Assembly: GCA_029948255.1 (NCBI GenBank)
Contig: JALIZF010001346.1
Location: 183,369 to 247,368, forward strand
Reading direction: 5' to 3'
DNA from: Telmatactis stephensoni
Lineage: Eukaryota; Cnidaria; Anthozoa; Actiniaria; Isophelliidae
DNA: 64,000 nucleotides
Both the position numbers and the translations under genes were made by a program. The stretch's first letter is position 1; the number at the start of each line of letters is the position of its first letter. The notes under the pieces were generated by a model. That model saw only the letters and a list, made by a program, of their open reading frames with translations. It had not been told where the DNA came from and searched no databases. Shown in pieces: positions 47,011 to 57,310 of the stretch.

Positions 47011-47399
47011 AGTGCCTATAACGTCTATGAGATTAGTATATATTTTGAATCTTTGTGTGTTGAAAATTACTCTTCAAATAAATTTCGTCTATTGGCCATA
47101 TATTTTCTGAGATATGAAGGTTTGAAATTTCAAAATGCAAATGAGATGACGTCACTTAATTAATCAATGCAAACATTAAAATCAGTTTGCAAGGAGACTT
47201 GAGCTCTAACTGTCTTGTCAAGAACTTCTGTCTTGTAGGGAAAATAAAAACATTAATTATTTATAATTCATTTGATAATTGAAATGGAAGTTCTTGTATC
47301 TGCAGACATCTATGGTCCTGATATTGAGCTCCCAGACAATGAAAGTGACATTCACATTGGAATTAAGCAAAGACGAAGATCCAAAAAGCTAGAAAGTGG
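47011..47399 (+). mobile_element. Possible left end of a further Kolobok-like unit (D) with a first exon
   Basis: TTAA (47007-47010) is followed by AGTGCCTATAACG, similar in start to unit C. A TGACGTCA octamer is at 47147-47154. An ATG at 47284, about 270 bp inside (263 in unit C), opens an acidic frame MEVLVSADIYGPDIELPDNE that ends at a donor (GTAACA) at 47400. No cysteine-rich exon or right end was found, so it is a remnant at best. Confidence 0.4.
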
Positions 47400-48109
47400 G
47401 TAACACTCTCAATAGCATTTTATATTATTATATTGCTGTAATTCATTCATTTTTACTGACTCTCAAGAATCATTATGATTGAGAATGAGTTTAGTCTGTG
47501 CTTTAAGAGCCTTTAACTATTGTTTGAGTTCCTTTTGACATTTATCACAGTCTGTAATCATAATAATATGCTATCTAAGAATGGTATAGTATAAACATAG
47601 TATGTTACTAAAAGAAGGAGAGCTTCAATTATCTAAAATGAGCTACACTGACCTACAATGAGGACCACTTTGATTCCATAAGAACCACACAAAACCATGA
47701 TCTTAAAGCTAGCTAGTCGATAACACCACTGAGATTTTTTAATAAATTTTAATTACTTTTATAGCTTTGAAAGCCACTCTTTCTTTTGAATGTACTGTCT
47801 TGTGGACAATAAAGCTAGAATTAATTGTTAGTCACACTGAATAAATTAAAATCAAAATTAAAATGTCCACAAATTAATGGGAGTTGAAATCCTACTTTTA
47901 TTAGCAATATATTTACGGTAGCTTCAAAATTCTGATCCCACAGTACAGTTTTTTTTAGTAAAATTATTTATTCTTCCACAATGAGGGCTCTACAACACTT
48001 GCATATATTGAAATTATTGTTTCTACGACAGATTTCAGGTTGTTTGTTTTATTTAGCTACTTAAAAGGTTGTTAATGGATATAATTATATGACAGTCTGT
48101 AAGCACTGA
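47400..48109. other. Unassigned non-coding DNA
   Basis: AT-rich, no recognised exon. Confidence 0.35.
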
Positions 48110-48377
48110 ATATCTCTATTCAGCTCCTTTACTCTGGAATGTGTTAATTGCTATCTTCAATACAATCTTTGAGACACTGACAAGTACACTTACATCACAG
48201 CTAAAATTGTACTTATTTAAGTTAGCTGTTAAATAATTTTTTTTATTTTGTTTTTGTGTGTATGCATATACTCTATATTTTTAATCAATTTACACTTCTT
48301 TTTTTTCTATTTTCACAGTGCTTAGATTTGTAAAAGTGCTTTACAAGCATCTATTATCATTATCATTTATTATTATG
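48110..48377 (+). repeat. LINE 3' end remnant
   Basis: A degenerate frame (APLLWNVL... LTSQLKLYLFKLAVK) resembles the last residues of LINE ORF2. It is followed by TGCTTAGATTTGTAAAAGTGC and an ATTATTATT-type tail, typical of L2/CR1 3' ends. Confidence 0.5.
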
Positions 48378-49010
48378 GGTATTTAGAAAAGCTACACAAA
48401 TGTAATTTATATAGCCACTATAAGAGCCACCAATCTTTGTTGGCTCTATACAACAGATATCGGACTTTTCCCTCTAATTAATTCTTCTGCTGACTGAATT
48501 AGGCCTGACATTATTTTCCTGATGAGTTATTCACTAACCATCAGTTAACTGTCTTCTGCTTAAACCAACAACTTGTCCTATTTATTCTTCATTGTTGTCA
48601 CAAAGCGCTTTCACTTCTTTAAATAATCAGAAAAAGAAATACAAAAACAAAATAAACAGAAAAACGTACAAAGTACCAACAGTTAGCATTTAAACTGGGG
48701 AACGAAGAGTGAAAGGATTAATTTTTATTATAATTTTTATTAAATGTGTCTTACCAAAGGCAAGACTGTAAAAGAATGTACTAATTAATATGTTGATCAG
48801 CTGGTTCTGAGATGGTTTTGTGTGGTTGTTAGGATCTCAAACTCAAACAAGCACACGAGTTATGCAAATCACAAACTGGAAGTCAAAATGCAATCACTGT
48901 GCCAAAAGGCAAATATTCAAGAGTATTCAGAAAAAGAATATGGCTTCTTGACTTGGAGTATTCTAGGATATTCAAGACGGATGATATACGTGACGTATTC
49001 TAGTAGTATA
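48378..49010. other. Unassigned non-coding DNA
   Basis: No gene. The right part already has GAATATTC-like words akin to the following repeats. Confidence 0.35.
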
Positions 49011-49680
49011 CAACCTGAATTCTTATGCATACTTTGCATAACATTTATCTCTAAAGTATTCGGACTCGAATATGTAAAGTATGAATGCACAGTGATTTTC
49101 AACTAGAATACTTCAGATATCCCAAAAATAATATTTCTTCGTGACTTCGAAAAATACTTTCTGCGGTTTGAATATTCACGCATATTTTTCGTACAAGATA
49201 TTTCTACGGTATGAAGATTTTCATATCTGAAGTATGAATATTACTGGAATCTTCAACTAATATTCATTTATTTCTGAGTGATGAAAAGTGTGATACATCA
49301 TGCAGTCTACATTCTAAAATAGATGTCTAAACACCAATATTTTGATACAATAAACATTTTTCAATAAGTAGAGTACACACATGCTGAATTCTTAGGCATA
49401 CTTTGCATAACATTTATCTCTAGAGTATTCGGACTCGAGTATGTGAAGTATGAATGCACAGGGATTTTCAACTAGAATACTTCAGATAATCCCAAAAAGA
49501 ATATTTCTTTGTGACTTTGAATAATACTTTCTGCGCGGTTTGAATATTTACGCATACTTTTCGTACAAGATATTTCTACCGTATGAGGATTTTCATATTT
49601 GAAGTGTGAATATTACTGGAATCTTCAAATAGTATTCATTTATTTCTGAGTGATCAAAAATGTGATACATCATCATGCAT
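49011..49680 (+). repeat. Two long direct repeats of about 300 bp (offset about 370 bp)
   Basis: Copy 1 starts at about 49014 (TGAATTCTTATGCATACTTT) and copy 2 at about 49384 (TGAATTCTTAGGCATACTTT). Both run through CTTTCTGCG, TACAAGATATTTCTAC and TTATTTCTGAGTGATNAAAA, with scattered differences. Confidence 0.75.
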
Positions 49681-52619
49681 AAATACTACTGGCATAATGA
49701 TAAGTCGATTTTCTTTTACATGTTCAATAAATCATTCAAGTTGGTGTTATCAATTTATTGTAAACTTTTGGTGTTTGTACTCTTTTTATTGTTGTGAGAT
49801 GGTTTGTTGAAAGCATTTGGTCGCGAGTCGTTTCAAGGTTACTGGCTGTAATCTGATATCTGTTGATTGCGATTTTCTGATAAACAAAATTCGCTTTTTC
49901 ATTGTTCTGTCTTACCAAAAATGTTGATTTCAATTAATCGAAATGAACAAATAGTACAAATGTGAGGCTTTTTCAATTGCAAGTTCCTGTGATTTTTTTA
50001 TGAACAGATATTCCAATACATTCAGGTTCAATTTTATCCAATAATGCACACACATGGATAAATCCTGCCAGCCACTCAATTATGCACTGAAACCAGCCTG
50101 AAGATCTCACTAAGTGGCACTCACTGGGTAGTGCAAAATCATAAAGCTTGGGCAAACATTTATACACAAAGACATTACATGAATAAAATTGACAAAAAAT
50201 ATATATATAAATCTCAAAGTGCAAGTCACAAAATTGAATTACAACAAAATAAAAACAATTTTGTTGATGGCCAGATATTCTAATAATTTCAGACTAAATT
50301 TATGTAATACTCACACATGAATAAATATTGTCACTTGACAAATTGTGACAAAATTTTTGAAATTGTCAGTTTTTAAAAATGGTCACATGTACCATTCAAG
50401 TGAAAATTTACTCTGCTGTTAATTTTAAGTAATCAAGTCATTTCTGGGTGAATTATTTACAAAAACCATGCATTTAATCATATAAATAACAACTCTTGGT
50501 CATTCCACTTCCAATAAGCAGTTTCATTTACACCTGTTGAGAGATAATACAATCTATAGTCACTCTTCTGTGTCAAACATTAAATTTTGTCAAGATTTCA
50601 TGATAGGGTCATTTCATAGTATTTGTGGTCAAAAAAAGTTAATGTTCACACAATATTAAATTACTTTTCAAAGAAGCTGAATAATCAAATGATAAAGTCC
50701 TGATTGTTTTTCAATTTTTTTAATGTACATGTAGATATTACAAAAATGTTGCCTGTGCTGGTGGACATGAAGCACTCATTCCCTCTAACAGTGACATCAT
50801 AGAAATGTTCGGGAAAATTGTTTCATCAGGAAACAAGGTTTCAAACAAAATAATTTAGATAAGCTTATCTATCATTTCAACGAAAGTAATTTAAATTGGC
50901 TTATTTATCATGAAAGAGTCTTATTTTCAAGTTTTGCATGGTATTTGATGGTGTAATAGGTCATGGACATAATTTCCCTTTAGTAACTTCCTAATATATG
51001 ACAAGTGCTTTAAATTGATTAGGTCACAAATCACAACTTTAGATGAATAAACCAACCTTGTCTTCTGCGACTTTATAAAGTCAGGTAAATATGGAACATT
51101 ATTATGTAAAAGAGTGTGCTTGATATATCATAACTTTGCAGAGTTCTTGAGTTTTATTTTAAGATTAAAAAATGTCACTTTTTCTGTTCCCCTCTGTAAT
51201 GTTGAACATTTTTTATTTCCATCAAAGCATCAATGTTTGGATTCTTTTAGATCCAGTATGTCTGGATACCAATACCACAATGTCAACAAAACAATAGTAA
51301 TATATTTCATAATAAAAAGCTACAAGTACACTGCATAGTTGGATTTTTTTGTACACCCCTCTGTAATTTTCAAAACACTGTGAAATGACACTACAATACT
51401 ACAATATTATGCAAAACATGTTAACCAACATAAATCACATTTGCAGTTTTAAAATATGAAAAAATTGCATTGCTGTTGCAGTTGGTAATTTTTTCATGTA
51501 GCTGTGGAAGTTTCAGTTCATCTCCTTTATATCTTCCTGGCATAGATTTTTTCTCTTCTCTTACACTAGTGCAGCATTTCCTTATGTAGTCAATGCATGG
51601 AAATCCTTTTGAATTTTATATTGCAAGAGCATGTTTCTTTTAATGCTATGAAGAGACCTTTTTATTATTAATTCTTTTTTCCTCTTCTTCTTCTTCTTCT
51701 TCTTCTTCTTTTTCTTAGCTATGCTTCACATGATATATTTGCACATTCTAAAATAATGGTTGCTTTGTAATCCTAAAAACCAAGCAAATGTTTGAAAATT
51801 TGAATGCAAATAGTTAGTTATATAATTGGTTATGAATTTGGACATGTTTTAACGAATAAAACAACGCAGGTTGTAAAATACAAGTAAGACTCATTGTTTG
51901 ATATGGATAATCAGTGTCTAGTACAACAACAAAATTAATTATTTATGCTTGATCAACAACATAGAATCCAAAGCAGTTTACAGTACTTTGTTTAGCAAAC
52001 ATAGTAAAAGCAACAAAAATATCAATAATTAAAATAGTTAGAAGCACAATTAATTGTGTCCCTTTGGATAATAAAAGGAACAGCTTCCAAATCCAGTCAG
52101 TTTTGACCATGTTGACCTACTACTGTGCAAAATTGGCGCCAAAATTTACGTTCCCTTCAAAGTCGATTTAAAAGGTCTTAATCGAGGAATACCTCACGAA
52201 AATCTTTATCTTACGTACCTTTGTTTTATCTTGTTGACTTGTGTCCTTTGAGCTGTTTTTAGGTCAAAAATCAAAAGAAAGAGGTCCAAAATGCATAGAC
52301 AACTTTACAAATACCTTTGTCTTTTCGATGAATTAATAATTGGCCAGCGAAATGTTGAGTCAGCGGTCAATGCACAGGAATCACGTGCATTTCTCACAAT
52401 AAATCAATGAAAACACAGTATTTGATCACGTGCGTGTTTTGAATAGTAGGCGGTCATTCAGTGAACAGTTGAAGTACGATCGAGGAGATAGCGAATATGT
52501 TCTACAAAATCCTATATTTTGAGCCTAAAATATGGCCTACATTATTCTCAAATCGAGGAGGAAATATAGAGAAAGCTTTAATACATTGTTTGAAAGAAGA
52601 ACAAGCTTCATCAGAGTAG
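49681..52619. other. Unassigned non-coding DNA
   Basis: Contains a (CTT)n run at about 51685-51715 and a GGCGCC site at 52136. No supported exon. Confidence 0.35.
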
Positions 52620-53030
52620 AAATAGTTATTCTACAAGGGCGACAATGGAAGGACGCCGAGTCTCTGGTAATTTGAATATTTGATAAGCAATTATTAGTAT
52701 TGACCGAGTTTATCGTACGAAAAGTCAATTTTAAACCTTCTTATAGGGAAGAAGAAGGTCATAATGAGACTCCTTTTAGGATAGCCATATTTTGTTTTCA
52801 CTATGACGGGAATATGATTCAGTTTTTTCGAGTAAATCAGCTCGGGTAATAAGCTTGTACATACATTGACTTGTGATTATGCTTTTAGATGAAAAGATTT
52901 TAAGATACTTTTATATCTTTTTAGTTAAACTGGAGAATCTTGGATTGCGACTTCAGCGAAGCGGCCAAAAATGCTCCAAGCTGGGAACCAGTGATCGATG
53001 TCCGTTTCTTTGAGGTACTTCATAGCGTAC
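52620..53030 (+). other. Possible short spliced transcript start
   Basis: ATG near 52645 with MEGRRVS, a GTAATT donor, and an acceptor (TTTTTAG) near 52923 leading to a short frame. There is no family resemblance, so coding status is doubtful. Confidence 0.15.
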
Positions 53031-53339
53031 GTCGACTTGTCCTCTGGCTACATTGATTGCGAACAGTTGAGTGTATATATAAAGGACACTATGAGACACG
53101 TTTATTAAGATATCAAGTAGTTAAATGATTCAAGTTAGTAGTCTATTATCTATTACTGTTCAAATGTTACTGCCATGTCAATTGATAAATCCTATACCGT
53201 ATTTTAATAAAACACATTTCAATGCTATGAATTTGTTTGTTTATACTTGTATATTTTGTTTTTCTATGTATTTTGATGTAGTTATAGGCCTTTGAATGGG
53301 TAAAATGCTTGAAAATCTCCCGTATTTCGATGGGATGTT

Positions 53340-53690
53340 GTGAAGAATACGTTGAGAATTCAAGAATATCCGTATTATACCAATGATATTCAGAGGGTAG
53401 TTCGACTAGAAGACGTCAGGGGTGTCCAGTATTCAGGAATATTCGTAACATACGACTGAAATTCGGAGGGTTGTTCGCTAAGAAAACGTCAGGGATGTCT
53501 AGTATTCAGGAATATTTGTAACATACGACTGAAATTCGGAGGGTTGTTCGCTAAGAAAACGTCAGGGATGTCTAGTATTCAGGAATATTCGTAACATACG
53601 ACTGATATTCGTAGGATATTTCGGTAGGAAGAATTTGACAATGTCCAATATTCAAGAATATTCGAAGCATCAACTAAACGAATACAATAG
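53340..53690 (+). repeat. 73-bp tandem repeat array
   Basis: GTATTCAGGAATATT recurs at 53429, 53502 and 53575, exactly 73 bp apart, with diverged copies either side. Units contain CGCTAAGAAAACGTCAGGGA and TTC-GAA words like heat-shock elements. Confidence 0.8.
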
Positions 53691-55003
53691 TATACAAGAG
53701 TATCATACTTGTTACTTCAAGTATTCAGGGAAATTCGATTAGTATTCAAGTCCAAGTGATGCAACGTCATGCTAGAATCACTCGGAATGAATCCGGACAG
53801 AATTTCCATTTTCGTCCCGTATACTCTTGACTGACTTCACGTATAAATATCCTTTCACTCGTTTTTAATGATTTTATTCCATTTTTTAGAAACTCTGTCT
53901 GTTTACCATAACCCTAGCAACCTTAGCACGTCATATCTGTTTACCCTGGCGTCTCAGTTTTAATTTTTTTGAAAAATCTGGAAGCCTGCAGAAAGTTCAT
54001 ATTACTCTACGGGACTCGAAGTTTATGAACAAGAGGTCGACGTTTCTTATGACCATAATTCCTTTGGATCGTCTGGCAAAATTTTTTTTTCGTTTTGGTT
54101 TGTTAGTTTAGGTACTCTAAATAATATATCTGTCATTTCCGTTTTCTCTGCCACATTTTTTCAAAAGTTATTGACCGCTGATGCTTTTTTTCACAAGTTC
54201 AAAATCCTTAAAATCTCAAAATTTTAATATAATTCAAATTCTCTTTTTAAAGATTCTTCTTTGTGTTACATATTTTGTGCCAATATCGAAAACCCCAAGA
54301 ATTAGACGTTTTTGTGCGTTTCAGAGACCCTTTTCTTTTCTTTGGTTTTGACGTAATAAGTCAAATTTCACTAATTTTTAGGGAGAGCAGTCAATATATT
54401 CAGGTATACTTGTCAGCATTTCGTGTTGATATGTCATTGTCTTCGTGTCCAGACCTACTTTTTTTTGCATATTTCCTTATAACGTAATTTTTCTTGAAAT
54501 TTTCCACGAAGGAATTGCAATTGTCTAATGTTCCCTTCAGAATTTCATATATATGATCTCTTTTTGGCTTTGGAGAACATTTGGGCAGAGAATTCTCACT
54601 CCATTTTATTATTTTTATCTGTTAAATTTTTTGAACGTTCAGAAAAACCTCTCCTCTTTCAGGCTTAATAATTAATTGCATAACAGTCACATTAGTTTTT
54701 AAAGGCTTGAACTTAATAGCCAGATGAATTTTGCAACCTAATAGTGCAAGCTTGCTCATGTTTTTTCATTTTATTTCAAGATATTAGTAATTAAAGTTAC
54801 AAAAGAGGTTTTTTTGCACGTGTTCAAAAAACGTTTCCTCTTTGATTTTCTCATGTTATTGCACTTATTTACCCTAAATATCTCGGAATTGATATTTTTG
54901 TCATATTGACTCGTAGGATATCGATTAATATTGACTAAAATTTTTTTAAACATGTTCAAATTTTACTCTGCAGTTTAACCTATAAAAATACAGTAATACT
55001 GTC
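53691..55003. other. Unassigned non-coding DNA
   Basis: AT-rich; open frames here show no family resemblance. Confidence 0.35.
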
Positions 55004-55217
55004 TGTTCAGAAGACATTTTATATTTGGGCTTCCTGTGGCCTAAACGTTATAATTATTTTGGGCTCCCTGTGCCCTGAGCATGCGTAGTGTGAGTGAGAC
55101 GAGTGGTGCAGTGTGATCTGTAGTAGAGAAGAAGCACATGGTTTCAGTATGTAAAAGTTTTGGGAAGATTAAACGCTTTTCGTCGTAAAAATGGCTTAGT
55201 TTACTATCTACGAAACA
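55004..55217 (+). repeat. BEL/Pao 5' LTR
   Basis: 214 bp. It is followed by TCTGGCGACCACGAAGGGAC, the primer-binding-site region. Confidence 0.9.
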
Positions 55218-55259
55218 TTTTCTGGCGACCACGAAGGGACACTAAAGGATTCTCGGATT

Positions 55260-55780
55260 ATCGTGGAATATTTATCGTTTATTTGGCTCGTTCATCGAAG
55301 GATTGTTCTGGACATTATTGTGGAATTTCATCGTCTATTTGACTCATTTATCGAAGGATTATCGTGGAAATTATTGTGGAATTTTCATCGTTTATTTGAC
55401 TTATTCATCGAAGGTTTATCGTGGAAATTATTGTGGAATTTTCATCGTTTATTTGACTTATTCACCAAAGGTTTATCGTGGAAATTATTGTGGAATTTTC
55501 ATCGTTTATTTGACTTATTCACCGAAGGATTATCGTGGAAATTATTGTGGAATTTTCATCGTATATTTGACTTATTCACCGAAGGTTTATCGTGGAAATT
55601 ATTGTGGAATTTTCATCGTTCATTTGACTCCTTCATCAAAGGATTATCGTCGACATTATTGTGGAATTTCATCGTCTATTTGACTCATTCATTGAAGGAT
55701 TGTTGTGGATATTGTGGAGTATTATCCTGGAACGCTCATCGTTTATTTGGCTTATTCGACGAAAAATTATTGTGGATATT
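55260..55780 (+). repeat. 57-bp tandem repeats in the BEL leader
   Basis: About eight to nine imperfect copies containing TTATTTGACTTATTCA and GTGGAAATTATTGTGGAAT. The period is 57 bp (19 codons), so two frames stay open by chance, giving misleading repetitive peptides (HRLFDLF, IVYLTYSPK). Confidence 0.85.
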
Positions 55781-55870
55781 ATCGTTTTGATCAAGGACAT
55801 TCATCGCTGGATTATTTCAGTATACTACTTTCATGGTGAATTTCTCTTACTATTGAGTTAATATATCATC

Positions 55871-57310
55871 ATGTCTGAGGACGAGTGTGACCCACCAGGT
55901 CCTAGCCACGCAGGAGAAAAGCAGAGAGTAATACTTGACCTTACTCGAAGAAAACGGAACGCCAAACGTAACACAACCAAAGCTAGACACAAGCTAGAGA
56001 GATTGCTAGCCAGCACACCGAAAACAGAAGATGAAGTAGAGGAGATAGAACAACACATACAGTTTCTCTGGGACACTCTGGAAGAGGGCCAGGTCATATT
56101 AGATGACCTGACAAGCTGCTACCTGGATATTAAAGATCATGAAAGTCAAGTTCGAACTATGAATGAATCAGAGGAGTTTGAACTTGAATGCCAAAAGATC
56201 ATAGAACGGGCACAAGCAATGATCATAGCTGGAGCATCATCTAAGGGATCTCCTGGTGAGCAAACGACACAAGAGGGTGAGTCAAATCCATCCAACCGAT
56301 CACCTAATCAGCCACCTCAACAACGTGAGGAACCACATTCAGAAGAAACTGTAAACGAATCACCCAATAATAGTCACCAGATACCAGACCAAAGCACTGG
56401 ATCTAAAGACAGTGTGTCATCGGGATCCCCTGATGATAAGTCTCCTGACATGGCATCCACTAACCAAGGACCTACAAATGGAAGCCTGAAAACTAGCAAC
56501 AGTGAGAGTACAGTGATCAACAGAAAGCTCAAGCCACTGACAGTACCAATATTTGATGGCAATAAAGCCAGCTTCGAAGGCTTCTGGACCCTATTTGAGA
56601 GTCTGGTAGACCTATCAGAGGAACCTGTAAACATGAAGATGGCCCGGCTCAGGCAAAGCCTATCTGGAAATGCACTGGAGTCAATAAGGGGGCTTGGAGT
56701 GACCAAACCAGAGTATGAGGAAGCCAAAGAAATACTGAAATCGAAGTTTGGGGGGAGTAGAAGACAACTTCGTGCGTATCTAGATGAACTTGAAAAGATG
56801 GCACCACTTCGACAAACGGACATAAAGGGATTTGAGAAGTTTGCTGACCTCGTGCGTGTCTCCGTTGTTAAACTACAAGCAGAAGGAAGGGAAGCTGAAC
56901 TGGGTGACGGAACTCTCCACAGCATTCTAGTTAAGAAATTGACCGACCGTCAACTTGAAAGCTATACTAGGTGGATTACCGAGCATACCAAAACCAGATC
57001 TGTTGTGAGCCTTAAAGAGTGGTTGAAAGAGGAAGTAGCAATTAGAGTTGAAGCAGAAGAGATGGCACATGGCCTTGGAGTGAACCTAACCCTACGCAGA
57101 AAAATCGTAATGAAAAAAGTAAACCAAGATCCTTCTTCAATGCAGGACCTCAACCAAGGCGCAAGCCTACAGAAGAAAAATCCAAGCCACCTTGTACATT
57201 CTGCAATGGTATCAATCACGGCATATGGAATTGTAAAGCATTCCAGCAAAAGTCAATCGAAGAACGTTGGGACCTTGCCAAAGAAAAGCGTCTGTGTTTC
57301 CATTGTTTAG
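55871..57310 (+). CDS. gag: BEL/Pao Gag region (frameshifted near its end)
   Basis: 479 codons from MSEDECDPPGPSHAG. An N-terminal coiled-coil-rich part is followed by VPIFDGNKASFEGFWTLFE and ARLRQSLSGNALESIRGL, the DUF1759 capsid-like core of BEL/Pao. The expected zinc knuckle is not in this frame. Near 57085-57095 the frame family continues in the -1 frame as QKNRNEKSKPRS, then CTFCNGINHG and CFHCLAADHQGKNC. The last roughly 70 residues written here are therefore out of frame, from a one-base loss or a frameshift signal. Confidence 0.85.
   Translation: MSEDECDPPGPSHAGEKQRVILDLTRRKRNAKRNTTKARHKLERLLASTPKTEDEVEEIEQHIQFLWDTLEEGQVILDDLTSCYLDIKDHESQVRTMNESEEFELECQKIIERAQAMIIAGASSKGSPGEQTTQEGESNPSNRSPNQPPQQREEPHSEETVNESPNNSHQIPDQSTGSKDSVSSGSPDDKSPDMASTNQGPTNGSLKTSNSESTVINRKLKPLTVPIFDGNKASFEGFWTLFESLVDLSEEPVNMKMARLRQSLSGNALESIRGLGVTKPEYEEAKEILKSKFGGSRRQLRAYLDELEKMAPLRQTDIKGFEKFADLVRVSVVKLQAEGREAELGDGTLHSILVKKLTDRQLESYTRWITEHTKTRSVVSLKEWLKEEVAIRVEAEEMAHGLGVNLTLRRKIVMKKVNQDPSSMQDLNQGASLQKKNPSHLVHSAMVSITAYGIVKHSSKSQSKNVGTLPKKSVCVSIV

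Noticed and set aside
55263..55790. A repetitive secreted or structural protein
   Set aside because: The frame is open only because the 57-bp repeat is a multiple of three; a second frame is equally open, and it lies in the leader of a BEL element.
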